A stretch of DNA of 21,045 bases from NCBI GenBank assembly GCA_030666935.1, contig DAOUWX010000011.1, positions 1 through 21,045 on the forward strand, given 5' to 3'. The position numbers were made by a program, and so were the translations under genes. The first letter of the stretch is position 1; every line of letters starts with the position of its first letter. Of this stretch, positions 1 through 7,590 are shown one piece after another. Source of the DNA: Atribacterota bacterium. Its GTDB lineage: Bacteria; Atribacterota; Phoenicimicrobiia; Phoenicimicrobiales; Phoenicimicrobiaceae. A model generated the notes under the pieces. It was not told where the DNA came from. It ran no database searches and was given only the letters and a program-made list of their open reading frames with translations.

Positions 1-303
1 AGAACCAATATACAATACCGGAATAGCGATAAGAATCGTTACAGCTATGTAAAAAACCCACAATTGGTAATCTCCGAGCCTGAGGCCAAAATCCAGTGGA
101 TTCTTTCTTAAAATAATTAAAATAGTAAAAACCGGAAAAACTATGTAATATACCGTATAGCTTACTACCAAGGACGATCCTATTGGTCGACACCATGCCA
201 GAACAAGGAAAAGTGTTGACGTACAAAAGACAACCGTTTCCTTATAATTGTTTCTAAAAAAAGAATGTATCTCGCTTAATTCTTGCTTAAAGAGATTTAC
301 CAT
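1..303 (-). CDS. CPBP-family-like membrane protein, N-terminal part (runs off the window)
   Basis: An open frame of 101 codons starts at ATG 303-301 on the minus strand and runs off the left edge. A strong Shine-Dalgarno AGGAGG lies at about 308-313. After a short hydrophilic N-terminus (MVNLFKQELSEIHSFF) come three hydrophobic stretches, with the sequence RKNPLDFGLRLGDYQLW between the second and third. A basic patch followed by 'GLRLGD' just before a membrane helix is typical of the N-terminal part of CPBP (CAAX protease and bacteriocin-processing) intramembrane proteins. The catalytic EExxxR and H motifs would lie outside the window, so protease activity cannot be judged. Assignment rests on a short pattern and is tentative; the existence of the gene is well supported by the RBS and open frame. 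Confidence 0.6.
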   Translation of the reverse strand, partial: MVNLFKQELSEIHSFFRNNYKETVVFCTSTLFLVLAWCRPIGSSLVVSYTVYYIVFPVFTILIILRKNPLDFGLRLGDYQLWVFYIAVTILIAIPVLYIGS

Positions 304-341
304 AATGCCTCCTAACCCGGATGAGCCAAGCCTATATTAAT

Positions 342-379
342 TTATTTATACGACAAATCTTTTAAAAATCCTTCTTTTT
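342..379 (-). promoter_or_regulatory. Conserved bipartite upstream motif (copy a)
   Basis: On the minus strand this reads AAAAAGAAGGATTTTT, then about 8 bases, then GTCGTATAAAT. Near-identical copies occur at about 16240-16282, 7548-7590 and 8806-8846, and weaker ones at 2828-2870, 13385-13428 and 12550-12595. In each case the motif sits between a repeat hairpin and the start of the next minus-strand gene (here the CPBP-like gene). A promoter or operator role is inferred from position only. Confidence 0.4.
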
Positions 380-508
380 CTGTGAAAATAATTTATAAAA
401 AGAAAAAGCCCTTCAGCTAACGCCAAAGGGCTGGAAGTTGTCAGGCTCCCCAGACAGGACGAGTTTCGCAACTTTTGTATAAATAATGAGCTTGTAGGTA
501 TTTCATAA
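364..508 (+). repeat. Dispersed intergenic repeat, copy a
   Basis: Contains the shared hairpin at 407-432, the core GGCTCCCC, and a tail AGACAGGACGAGTTTCGCAAC that matches copy d almost base for base. Read in the tail frame it encodes LPRQDEFRNFC and then diverges (INNELVGIS, stop at 506-508), so it has the conserved core but not the usual class A ending. Confidence 0.75.
407..432 (-). terminator. Intrinsic terminator, minus strand (copy a)
   Basis: Arms AGCCCTT/AAGGGCT enclose a 12-base loop. On the plus strand an A-rich run (396-406) precedes the hairpin, so a minus-strand transcript would read hairpin then U-rich tract. It would end transcription coming from the decayed gene at 938-1170. 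Confidence 0.65.
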
Positions 509-779
509 ATAGTTTTCCGTATCTCGACCTGATTCAGGATAAGAAACTACGAGAGTAGTACATAAAAATAATAGAATTATATTAAAGGTTCGCCCTTTGT
601 TATATAATACGTAATTTAAGAAAAAATGTTGCTTTTTAACTATTGATAGAGAGAATGGATGAAATAAATTCAATTAGAAAAACAACTATTTATTAAATAC
701 AACACAAATCTGAAATATACTTCTACTAAAGCAAAAGATAAAAGCAATACAGATATTAGTGGTAAGATAAATTTTTTCA

Positions 780-920
780 TTAGATTTCACCCACATCTAT
801 TGAAGGATCGAAATACATAAGTTTCAATCCTTGTTTTAATAGATGTTCCTCTTCAACATTGAACCAGTTTTCTGTCCAGGTTGAATTTTTTTTATTTTTT
901 AAACTTAAATAGGAACACAT
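780..920 (-). CDS. Small hypothetical ORF (46 aa), possible fragment
   Basis: ATG at 920-918, stop TAA at 782-780. The product starts MCSYLSLKNKKNSTWTENWF and ends LMYFDPSIDVGEI. There is no convincing Shine-Dalgarno sequence and it begins only 17 bases after the stop of the AT-hook ORF upstream, in a different frame. It may be the frameshifted C-terminal part of that same decayed gene. I do not recognise the family. Confidence 0.25.
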   Translation of the reverse strand: MCSYLSLKNKKNSTWTENWFNVEEEHLLKQGLKLMYFDPSIDVGEI

Positions 921-937
921 TCTATTTTTTCTATGGT

Positions 938-1170
938 TTAGCTTTCCATTTTACGAGGTCTTCCTTTAGGACGTCTATCTATAATAATACCTAAAACCTC
1001 AACCATCCGGTTAAGAAACTCCTCAGATCTTATAAGTTTTCCTACTAAGTAAAAAAAGTCGGCGGTCTGGCGGTCATAGCAATTCATTGCCTTAAATCCA
1101 TGACTTTGCGTCCTATCCTTTCAGATAGTTTGCCTTTATCAACTTTCGAAGATGCATATTCTATTTTTGA
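938..1170 (-). pseudogene. Frameshifted small gene with AT-hook-like C-terminus
   Basis: The intact part is a 49-codon frame from ATG 1087-1085 to TAA 940-938. It encodes MNCYDRQTADFFYLVGKL and continues to an ending DRRPKGRPRKMES. The R-P-K-G-R-P-R-K segment matches the AT-hook core (PRGRP-like), which binds the minor groove of AT-rich DNA. Just upstream, in another frame, 1170 down to about 1093 reads SSKVDKGKLSERIGRKVMD and then stops. The two pieces fit a single ancestral protein broken by one indel near 1088-1095. The helix-rich composition and basic tail could suit a transposase or phage DNA-binding protein, but I do not recognise the family. It lies between repeat copies a and b. Confidence 0.35.
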
Positions 1171-1240
1171 ATATAATTTTCTCTACTAATATTATTCCCT
1201 AAAAGAATTAATTTTAGACATTAATTTTTAGAAAATCATA

Positions 1241-1383
1241 TAAAGAAGAAAGCCCTTCCGCAAAATGCCAAAGGGCTGATTATTAACTGGCTCCCCTAAC
1301 AGAACGATTATAGAATTTTTTGCATGAGTGATGAGATTGAAAAAGTGTATCACAAGGTAGAAGAAATAATTAGTATCTGTTAA
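1241..1383 (+). repeat. Dispersed intergenic repeat, copy b (class A tail)
   Basis: Hairpin at 1251-1277, core CTGGCTCCCC, then a class A tail at 1324-1383 encoding MSDEIEKVYHKVEEIISIC and a stop. The same frame upstream has a TAA (in CTCCCCTAACAG), so the coding stretch is interrupted in this copy. Confidence 0.75.
1251..1277 (-). terminator. Intrinsic terminator, minus strand (copy b)
   Basis: Arms AGCCCTT/AAGGGCT, with the A-rich plus-strand flank AAAGAAGAA giving a U-rich tail on the minus strand. It lies downstream of the hydrolase-like gene at 1505-2680. Confidence 0.6.
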
Positions 1384-1399
1384 GTGGTAAAAATAATAA

Positions 1400-1490
1400 A
1401 AAAGACAAAACCACTTGATAAAGAAGGTCTGCCTATGTTAAAGTCTTACTCCCCCTATTGGACAGTTTTAAAACTTTTTTATAAACATTG
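1400..1490 (+). repeat. Secondary repeat module after copy b
   Basis: The stretch AGACAAAACCACTTGATAAA through GGTCTGCCTATGTTA, followed by CCCCCTATTGGACAGTTTTA, matches a module after copy d (6385-6432). It repeats the core CTCCCCCTATTGGA...AACTTTT and ends only 15 bases from the stop of the hydrolase-like gene. A short imperfect hairpin at 1404-1435 followed on the minus strand by TTTTTTATT could add a terminator. Confidence 0.5.
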
Positions 1491-1504
1491 TTTTAAGAAG
1501 CACG

Positions 1505-2680
1505 CTAGCTCTTACTGTGAATTTTAATAGATAGCTCGGCAATTTCTCGCTCTAAATGGGCTGGATACAGTTGTAATCCCGGTAATATATTGTCTGGAAT
1601 GCCATCAAACATCCAGGCAATTCCTAAAAGCATCACAGCGGTATAATGGTCAAACAAGTCAACTCCATGTATCCCTGCGCCAGCAGCTAAATTCAATAAA
1701 CTTCCTTTCGCTAACAAAAATAGGTGTGTTTTTCCAATATTAAACTGCTCAATATGAGCCTTCATTCGCTGGTGTGGCTGATGATATAGCCAGTCAATAT
1801 CAATTTCACGATTTGAGTGGCCGGCATTGAAAAGAATAGTTCCAGGTCTTACTTGGCAAAGATGCTCTTTACATAATACTCCTTCAGCCCCTGTGGCTGT
1901 CACGATGATATGGCAACGAGCAAGCCCTTCATCTAAGCTAACCGTTTCACACCCATGATGACGTGCTTCTAAAAGGCGCACAGGATTCAAATCAGTAACA
2001 TGCGCAATTGCTCCCAAATTGCGTGCTCGCTCAGCTATTCCTTTTCCGACAGGCCCATACCCGATAACCAGTACGCGTCTCCCAAACAACCCCAATCCGG
2101 TTACATAGCTAAATGCAGGCCATATACCATCCCCAACATGAAACCGATTTTCCAGTCGGTCTTTCAGGGGGATGCTATTCCAGTCAAAAACAGGAAACGG
2201 CAGCCTGTGTTTTTTCAAGAGATTAAGCCCACTCGTTGTTGCTTCAAGAGCGCCCTTAACCGGAGGTGTTTTATCAAGATACGCCACGATCAGTTCTCCG
2301 CCCATATCACAAAGATAATCGGCCTGGAAACTACGAACTAGCGCCAAGTTCTCCTGATACTCTAATTGGCTCATCCCTTGCCACGCGTAAACACTAATCC
2401 CCTTTGAGACCAGGTAGGCAGCAATAGCATCATCCGTGCTGTCAACGTTGCAGGCTCCTACCGCAATCTCAGCTCCTGCATCTTTCAAGGCCAACATCAT
2501 TGGAATGGCATTTACCACCGTGATATGCCCCCAATAGGCCAATCTTTTACCACGATAATCTCGTTGAGCGATTTGGCGAGCGTAGTGTTCAGTAATGGGG
2601 GTAATGTATCGGTGCCACGCAAGTTGCCCCTCATCAATATGTGCAGCAAGGTCCGGATTCTTTATTCTTGATGATACCAT
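1505..2680 (-). CDS. S-adenosylhomocysteine hydrolase-like NAD-binding protein, divergent
   Basis: The 391-residue product is built like adenosylhomocysteinase, which splits S-adenosylhomocysteine into adenosine and homocysteine using bound NAD. Visible landmarks are H52 in WGHITVV, CDMGGEL with D125, E146 in VKGALEATTSG, K173 with N178 in KDRLEN (the family usually has KFDN), the NAD loop GYGPVGKG at 207-214, and NAGH at 285-288. It is shorter than the usual 400-430 residues, and the C-terminal tail (normally ending in K..YRY, which reaches into the neighbouring subunit) is replaced by AELSIKIHSKS. A related substrate such as S-inosylhomocysteine is therefore possible. SD TAGGAG lies at 2691-2696. 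Base composition is clearly richer in GC than its flanks, suggesting transfer. It stands alone between repeats b and c. Confidence 0.8.
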   Translation of the reverse strand: MVSSRIKNPDLAAHIDEGQLAWHRYITPITEHYARQIAQRDYRGKRLAYWGHITVVNAIPMMLALKDAGAEIAVGACNVDSTDDAIAAYLVSKGISVYAWQGMSQLEYQENLALVRSFQADYLCDMGGELIVAYLDKTPPVKGALEATTSGLNLLKKHRLPFPVFDWNSIPLKDRLENRFHVGDGIWPAFSYVTGLGLFGRRVLVIGYGPVGKGIAERARNLGAIAHVTDLNPVRLLEARHHGCETVSLDEGLARCHIIVTATGAEGVLCKEHLCQVRPGTILFNAGHSNREIDIDWLYHQPHQRMKAHIEQFNIGKTHLFLLAKGSLLNLAAGAGIHGVDLFDHYTAVMLLGIAWMFDGIPDNILPGLQLYPAHLEREIAELSIKIHSKS

Positions 2681-2853
2681 CGTATTTTTCTCCTATATAC
2701 CTTTTCAAACGAAAGGTGCAGGCATCAAATAATTAATATACGAATTCGTTTTTTATAGTCCTCTGTACTGATTTTTCTATTGTACCAACCTCAAACTGGA
2801 TTGAGGTTAAGAAACTACTAATAACAACTATATATTAATTCGATTCTTGCTAT

Positions 2854-3045
2854 TAAAAATCCTTCTTTTTAATAAAATAATTTCATAAAAAGTAAAAAAG
2901 CCCTTCAGCAAAGACCAAAGGGCTGGAAATTGACGAGCTCCCCCTATTGGAAAGGTTTGGAACTTTTTGTTGGGGTGAAATTATAGAAGAATTACGAAAA
3001 ACCTATAAATTAAAGGAGTTAATTAATCTTCCGTTAGTGTTCTAA
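2854..3045 (+). repeat. Dispersed intergenic repeat, copy c (class C tail)
   Basis: Begins with the AAAAATCCTTCTTTTT block, then the hairpin (2899-2924), then core GAGCTCCCCCTATTGGAAAG. From the hairpin's right arm the frame stays open to TAA 3043-3045. Its last 22 residues are EIIEELRKTYKLKELINLPL plus VF. Copy e ends with a homologous tail; copies of classes A and B do not. Confidence 0.7.
2899..2924 (-). terminator. Intrinsic terminator, minus strand (copy c)
   Basis: Arms AGCCCTT/AAGGGCT preceded on the plus strand by AGTAAAAA, so the minus-strand RNA ends in a U-run. It would end transcripts coming from the acyltransferase gene at 3376. Confidence 0.65.
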
Positions 3046-3088
3046 ATAATGTGTAGTTAAAATATAGGTTCTTAATGGGGAGCATTAT

Positions 3089-3217
3089 ATGATTGCTTCC
3101 GGCAAAGTTAAAAATCAAGCTGAATTTACAAATCGTAATGTAATAAAGCTTGATAAGAACATTGTAGATAGCATTGAAAAAAAATGGGATACGATGGATA
3201 GAAATAGTAATATCTGA
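3089..3217 (+). CDS. Possible small ORF (42 aa), unknown
   Basis: ATG 3089 to TGA 3217 encodes MIASGKVKNQAEFTNRNVIK, followed by a further 22 residues that are lysine- and aspartate-rich. GGGGAG lies 6 bases before the ATG at good spacing. It fills the otherwise empty 330-base gap between repeat c and the acyltransferase gene, on the opposite strand to it. No family is recognised; it may be a chance frame or the start of a lost gene. Confidence 0.3.
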   Translation: MIASGKVKNQAEFTNRNVIKLDKNIVDSIEKKWDTMDRNSNI

Positions 3218-3375
3218 AAGGGAATTAAGAAAAATTACTCTTCATAATTAAAAAATACAATTTAAACTTTTTTAGATAGATTAGTTCGTTTGCTTTTTTT
3301 CGCAGCTTTGCTGGGGGGTAATACTCACTAGGTTAAAAAGTTGTTTAATGGCTGAAAAGGTATTTATTTGAAATT

Positions 3376-4518
3376 TTAAAAAACTTTCCGATAAACACGG
3401 TAAATCTTATAAGGCTGAATACCAGCATTCTCAAAAATTCGACGGGAACGAAGGTTATTTTCGCTAATTAGCGAACCTTCGATATATTCGTATTGCTTCC
3501 GTTCTGCCACATCCAAGATCTTGCTGAAAATGGCTGCATTGACTGCCTTATTGCGGAACCCGGGAATGACATACTGGGCAAGACCTCTTATTCCTTTTAT
3601 CTTCCGCTTATACCACAAATATTGAAATAGGCCGAAGGGAAATAATTTGCCATCCATTCTTCTCAGTACCTGATTATAATCAGGAAGGGCAAAAACAAAA
3701 CCGATAGGGATTTCCCCAGAACGGGCAATATAAATCAAATCTTTATCAAGAAAAGGAAGAAACTTTTTCACTTCTAATGCAAACTCTTCATAGGTTGGTG
3801 GATTGGCGTATTCAAATCCATTATCTTCTTCCCTGCTGTCTGAGACAATGGCATCTATGATTTTAATAATATCCCTTATCTCCCGATCCCGATATTTTAA
3901 ATTAATTTTATCAATCCTGAATCGAAACTTTTGCATCGCGAAGGCGGAAACTTTTTTTAACCTTGCCCTTAGATTTGCGATTTGATTCGTGTAATAGGCG
4001 AAAAAATCTGTATCTTTCTTAAATCCATACTCCTCCAATAGTTTTCTATAATAATCGGGATTATAGGAATTCATTAATACCGGAGGGCTATCAAATCCCT
4101 TGATGAGTAATCCTCTACCCTCCACATCATTATCCGGACAAAGAGGTCCAATTAAGGTAGTAACATCCTGGTTTTTAAGCCAATTGACAGCATATTCCAT
4201 AAGACATTTCAAAACTTCGGATGAATTCACCAATTCCAGATAACCAAAATAACCTACTCTTCGCTTGGTTTTTCGATTCTTCTTCTCATTGATGCCAACC
4301 AGGATTCGGCCAAGGGGTGTGTTGTTTTCCCAGACCATGAAAAAGGCATGCGGACCACATTGAATTTTTTTGGTAAAATCCTTACCTAAGAAAGATTTCA
4401 ATAAATCATTCTTTAACGGAGCAACCCAATGAGGATCACCCTGATATATTTGCCAAGCAAAATGAATAAATGGTAATAATTCTTCTTTGTTCTTTTTTAA
4501 TTCTCTTACTTCTAACAT
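3376..4518 (-). CDS. GNAT-like N-acyltransferase family protein
   Basis: The product (380 residues from ATG 4518) belongs to a family of long GNAT-related proteins of about 380 residues. Recognisable pieces, in order, are the N-terminal FIHFAWQIYQGDPHWVAPL, then PLGRILVGINE, then YFGYLEL, then GPLCPDNDVEGRGLLIKGFD followed by SPPVLMNSYNPDYYRKLLEE and YGFKK. A C-terminal acetyltransferase-type half follows, with YIEGSLISENNLRSRRIFEN and AGIQPYKIYRVYRKVF, the usual end of such folds. The acyl donor and acceptor are unknown. The frame stays open upstream to a TTG at 4563, but ATG 4518 is preferred: it has GGAAAG/AAAGG just upstream and its MLEVRELK start matches where family members normally begin. 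It is a single gene, minus strand, with no partner. Confidence 0.7.
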   Translation of the reverse strand: MLEVRELKKNKEELLPFIHFAWQIYQGDPHWVAPLKNDLLKSFLGKDFTKKIQCGPHAFFMVWENNTPLGRILVGINEKKNRKTKRRVGYFGYLELVNSSEVLKCLMEYAVNWLKNQDVTTLIGPLCPDNDVEGRGLLIKGFDSPPVLMNSYNPDYYRKLLEEYGFKKDTDFFAYYTNQIANLRARLKKVSAFAMQKFRFRIDKINLKYRDREIRDIIKIIDAIVSDSREEDNGFEYANPPTYEEFALEVKKFLPFLDKDLIYIARSGEIPIGFVFALPDYNQVLRRMDGKLFPFGLFQYLWYKRKIKGIRGLAQYVIPGFRNKAVNAAIFSKILDVAERKQYEYIEGSLISENNLRSRRIFENAGIQPYKIYRVYRKVF

Positions 4519-4842
4519 TCTTTCCGGCCTTTCTTCTAAATTTTTTAATAACTTAATTTGCAATATCTGCCTGGAATTTATCCATCAAATAAAAATTATT
4601 CTTCCATTAAAATTTTACCTGTGTCTGAATTGATAATTACATCTATTTCGCCACTCATTGCTGATATATATACTTATATAATTTGTCTCATCATATTTCT
4701 ATTAATATTCACATTAGTTATTTCAACAGATAACCCATGTATATAGCTTTTTTAGCATCCTATTCAATAATATAATTTTAGATATTATATTATATTAAAA
4801 GCGAGAATAATACAAATAAAGAACTTGGAATCCTGCATAACA
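4519..4842. other. AT-rich intergenic stretch, no clear gene
   Basis: Between the divergent acyltransferase and glycosyltransferase genes. The only coding-like trace is a 20-codon minus-strand frame at 4596-4658 (MSGEIDVIINSDTGKILMEE), whose ending resembles the C-terminal strand of a PepSY-type domain; this may be a remnant and is too short to call. No repeat copy of the AGCCCTT family is present here. Confidence 0.4.
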
Positions 4843-4871
4843 TTGTAATTATTGATAACAACAGATATAAT
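4843..4871 (+). promoter_or_regulatory. Sigma-70-type promoter for the glycosyltransferase gene
   Basis: TTGTAA (4843-4848) and a perfect TATAAT (4866-4871) are separated by 17 bases, about 80 bases upstream of the TTG start of the downstream gene on the same strand. Confidence 0.5.
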
Positions 4872-4952
4872 TTTTGATAAGACTTTACTATACATAAAGC
4901 ATAAGAAGATTTTGATGAAAGATACAGACCCCAAAAGGAAAGGATAAGATAG

Positions 4953-6128
4953 TTGAGACTTGTTACAGGTGAGTTTAATGATTCATTTCCGCCAATAATG
5001 GACGGTGTAGCTAATGTGGTTAAGAATTATGCCTACTGGTTAAATAAGAAGTATGGGTCTTGTTACGTTATTACCCCTGCCTCTCCCAATTACCAGGACA
5101 ATGAGGAATTCCCAGTTTTACGTTATTACTCTGTTCCCTTACCGACCCGCCATCCTTATCGGTGTGGTATTGCCGGCCTTGACCGAACTTTTCTTAAACG
5201 GGTTCGTGAAATACCTTTTGATATAGTTCATGCTCATTCACCGTTTTCTGCAGGCGGTATAGGACTTGATATCGCCCGCCGACGTAATATTCCGATTGTT
5301 GCCAGTTTCCACTCTAAATACTATGATGACTTTAAACTCGCTTTCAAATCTGACTTTCTCGCTAGACAGGCGGTGAAGAAAATGATTCGTTTCTTTGACG
5401 CCGTGGATGACATCTGGGCTGTTAATGAAACTACTAAGGAGACTTTACGCGGTTATGGTTATAAAGGTCCGGTGACGGTCGTTTACAATGGTACCGACTT
5501 TACCTTACCGGAGAATTCTGAGAAAGAGTTGGCAATGGTCAATAAACGTTTGCAGCTCTCCCCTGGCGAATTAGTCCTTCTCTTCGTTGGGCAACATACC
5601 TGGCAAAAGAACGTGCATATGCTTATCGAATCATTGCACCTGCTAAAACAGAAAGGTGCCAAATTTAAGATGATCTTTGCCGGAACCGGTTATGCAGCAG
5701 GACAGATGAAGACGCTCGTGAAAGAATTGGAATTGGAGGAGTACGTTCATTTTATGGGAGTTGTCCTAGACCGGGATTTATTAAGGGCACTCTTTATGCG
5801 TGCTGACCTCTTCCTCTTTCCTTCGGTTTATGATAATGCTCCGATTGTTGTCAAAGAAGCAGCAGCTACCGGGTGCCCGTCGGTGCTTTTAGAGAAGACC
5901 AGTGCTGCTGAAGGTGTTATCGATAATTATAATGGTTTCCTGGCTCATAATGATGCCGGCCTCTATGCAGAGCGTCTTTTTAAATTGATTGCAGACCGGG
6001 GGAAAATACGGCAAGTAGGCTTAGCGGCTCAAGAGACCATTAGTAAGGGCTGGGAAGAACTGGTCGATGATGTTTATGAAAATTACTTGGAGATCATTGA
6101 CCGGTATAAGGTAAAAAACAAATCGTGA
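4953..6128 (+). CDS. Glycosyltransferase family 4 (GT-B fold)
   Basis: The 391-residue product transfers a sugar from a nucleotide donor, by family resemblance to lipid- or envelope-sugar GT4 enzymes. The N-terminal domain has MRLVTGEFNDSFPPIMDGVA (the usual acceptor-side start with a glycine loop), DIVHAHSPFSAGGIG (90-104) and SFHSKYYDDF. The C-terminal domain has VYNGTD (177-182), FVGQHTWQKN (211-220) and FLFPSVYDNAPIVVKEAAAT (287-306). In that last motif the first glutamate of E-x7-E is an aspartate (D294, with E302 kept). The start codon is TTG at 4953, supported by AAAGGAAAGGA 8-18 bases upstream and by the family N-terminus beginning exactly there. No signal peptide is seen. It stands alone on the plus strand among minus-strand genes, with its own promoter. 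Confidence 0.85.
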   Translation: MRLVTGEFNDSFPPIMDGVANVVKNYAYWLNKKYGSCYVITPASPNYQDNEEFPVLRYYSVPLPTRHPYRCGIAGLDRTFLKRVREIPFDIVHAHSPFSAGGIGLDIARRRNIPIVASFHSKYYDDFKLAFKSDFLARQAVKKMIRFFDAVDDIWAVNETTKETLRGYGYKGPVTVVYNGTDFTLPENSEKELAMVNKRLQLSPGELVLLFVGQHTWQKNVHMLIESLHLLKQKGAKFKMIFAGTGYAAGQMKTLVKELELEEYVHFMGVVLDRDLLRALFMRADLFLFPSVYDNAPIVVKEAAATGCPSVLLEKTSAAEGVIDNYNGFLAHNDAGLYAERLFKLIADRGKIRQVGLAAQETISKGWEELVDDVYENYLEIIDRYKVKNKS

Positions 6129-6234
6129 AGTAAGAAGATAATCGTTGGTATTAGGCGTTATGTTTTCTTTCATTATTTAGCCCCTTTTTGGTTGTCCTTA
6201 AGGCTACTAATATAAATATGTTAAAATTATAGAG

Positions 6235-6374
6235 AAAAATAAAGCCCCTCAGAGTGATTCTGAAGGGCATAGATTGTCTGGCTCCCCAGACAGGACGACT
6301 TTCGCAACTTTTGCATGAGAGAGGAAACGGAAAAAGTGTATCATAAGTTGGAAGAAGTCATTGGAATATGCTAA
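6235..6374 (+). repeat. Dispersed intergenic repeat, copy d (class A tail)
   Basis: The hairpin (6244-6268) is a variant with a changed loop and restored pairing. The core GTCTGGCTCCCCAGACAGGA leads into the best-preserved class A frame: VWLPRQDDFRNFC, then MREETEKVYHKLEEVIGIC at 6315-6374. Confidence 0.75.
6244..6268 (-). terminator. Intrinsic terminator, minus strand (copy d)
   Basis: GCCC/GGGC and TCAGA/TCTGA arms with a short loop, followed on the minus strand by TTTATTTTT. The loop differs from other copies but pairing is kept, which suggests selection on the structure. Confidence 0.65.
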
Positions 6375-6384
6375 TAAAGAAAAT

Positions 6385-6414
6385 AGACAGAACCTCATTT
6401 AAGAAGTTCTGCCT
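6385..6414 (-). terminator. Second hairpin downstream of the RDD gene
   Basis: CAGAAC/GTTCTG (6 bp, extended by AG/CT across a mismatch) followed on the minus strand by ATTTTCTTT. It lies 108 bases after the RDD gene stop and corresponds to the module at 1400-1490. Confidence 0.45.
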
Positions 6415-6521
6415 ATGTTATTGTCTGGCTCCTTTATCACCACAATCTCTTATCTTATCTCTTCACGTAAACTCTTAGAAGGGTGGACTCCAGAAGAGAA
6501 AATAATTAAGTGTTTATTGTT

Positions 6522-7208
6522 TTAATCTATCCTCGCAAAATCACCGATTACAAAAGAACAAAAAATAAATATTGTTATAAATAAAATAACCCTAAAAATA
6601 CCTAGTCTATTATGTATTACCTTGATTCTGCATTTCTCATCCCAAATGGTTGTTCCTTTATTTGTTAATCTAAGCCAAGCAACTATCATGGTAAAAATCG
6701 AAATAAGAGGAATTCCTGCCCCAAAGCCAATTAACCAAACAAAAAAGCCTCTTTTCATTGTTGTAATATAAGAAATCTTTTTTCCGTATAAATCACCAAT
6801 CTTTATTCCCAGTAAAGCCTTCCCAGGGGTAGTACCAAAATAAAAAAGCATCATGGGCTCGAAGAATACTAGATAAAAAAATAATAAATAAAACATTATG
6901 GGTTCGGTGATTAATAGATAAATATGAAAAAGTAGAACTGTCCCTATACCATTAATAAAATTTCCCATTTCGATTATTCTGTATTTGAGTCTATAGGAAA
7001 GCATGTAAAAATCGAGTCTACAGGAAATCATGAAAATTAATAGATAGTAGCTGGTTAGGATAAGGCTAATATCAAACATTCTAACCCAATATCTCCTCCA
7101 GGGATAGTGATAGGCTTGTGGTAAAGTATCAAGGTAAACATTATTTGTGTTTTTAGATTCTAAAATGTCTGACTCTTGAGGTAAATTTTCTTTTTTTGTT
7201 GATGTCAT
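6522..7208 (-). CDS. RDD-family integral membrane protein
   Basis: RDD proteins are small multi-pass membrane proteins, some linked to ion exchange. This one (228 residues from ATG 7208) shows the defining pattern: PWRRYWVRMFDISL (Arg and Asp before and in the first helix), a hydrophobic pair around YLLIFMISCRL and VLLFHIYLLI, then FGTTPGKALLGIKIGDLYGK, a family hallmark, and further helices ending in VILFITIFIFCSFVIG. The hydrophilic N-terminus is about 30 residues and has no signal peptide. A GTG at 7220 is in frame upstream, but AGGTGG at 7216-7221 overlaps it and sits correctly for ATG 7208. Single gene. Transcription would end at the hairpins at 6385-6414 and 6244-6268. Confidence 0.8.
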   Translation of the reverse strand: MTSTKKENLPQESDILESKNTNNVYLDTLPQAYHYPWRRYWVRMFDISLILTSYYLLIFMISCRLDFYMLSYRLKYRIIEMGNFINGIGTVLLFHIYLLITEPIMFYLLFFYLVFFEPMMLFYFGTTPGKALLGIKIGDLYGKKISYITTMKRGFFVWLIGFGAGIPLISIFTMIVAWLRLTNKGTTIWDEKCRIKVIHNRLGIFRVILFITIFIFCSFVIGDFARID

Positions 7209-7338
7209 AAAAGTATCCACCTGTTATTTATATACAATTTATTTATTTGTTTTCTTCATTCTAGAAATCTTTTTCTCTATCTTTTTCGGAAGCACTTGTG
7301 AAAAAGAGCCTTCCTTTGCCTTCGGGTAGTTAAGTTTT

Positions 7339-7567
7339 TTGAATATTTATTTTATCTCTCTTATTGGACTTGATACTTTTTAAAGGTGATTTTTGTAAGA
7401 TTTGTGGATGGAATTCTAAGAGAACTTGTACGTTTAAATTGTTAGTTAACAAATACTTTTCCTGCAGCTTATTATGTACAATAATTACAATTTATTTTCA
7501 ATATTTATATTACAAAAAGGAAGTGACTAAATTTGTCAAATCCTTCTATATTTTCAATACTACCTAA
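7339..7567 (+). repeat. Duplicated segment with Cys-rich peptide remnant (first copy)
   Basis: About 200 bases that match 8631-8830 closely. Both lie directly to the left of a repeat copy (e and f). In the plus-strand frame the segment reads LFKGDFCKICGWNSKRTCTFKL and runs on. Cys-x2-Cys with a third Cys seven residues later looks like a zinc-knuckle end. No start codon with an RBS is present, so it is treated as a gene fragment. The rest of 7209-7339 holds nothing recognisable. Confidence 0.5.
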
Positions 7568-7590
7568 GTTTCAAAAATCCTTCTTTTTTT
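7548..7590 (-). promoter_or_regulatory. Conserved bipartite upstream motif (copy e)
   Basis: Minus strand: AAAGAAGGATTTTTGAAA, then CTTAGGTAGTATT, then GAAAATATAG. It matches the copies at 8806-8846 and 16240-16282. It lies upstream of the RDD gene, but about 340 bases from its start. Confidence 0.35.

Noticed and set aside
1320..1360. TGATGA...GAAA in the class A tails as a hammerhead ribozyme core
   Set aside because: The required CUGAUGA is GUGAUGA here and flanking stems do not form; the codon-like substitution pattern explains the conservation better.
2000..2341. Plus-strand open frame inside the SAH-hydrolase-like gene
   Set aside because: Antisense to a gene with strong family motifs; its own translation has no recognisable features.
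4558..4746. Plus-strand frame of 62 codons before the glycosyltransferase
   Set aside because: Low complexity, no RBS, starts inside the 5' end of the divergent acyltransferase frame.
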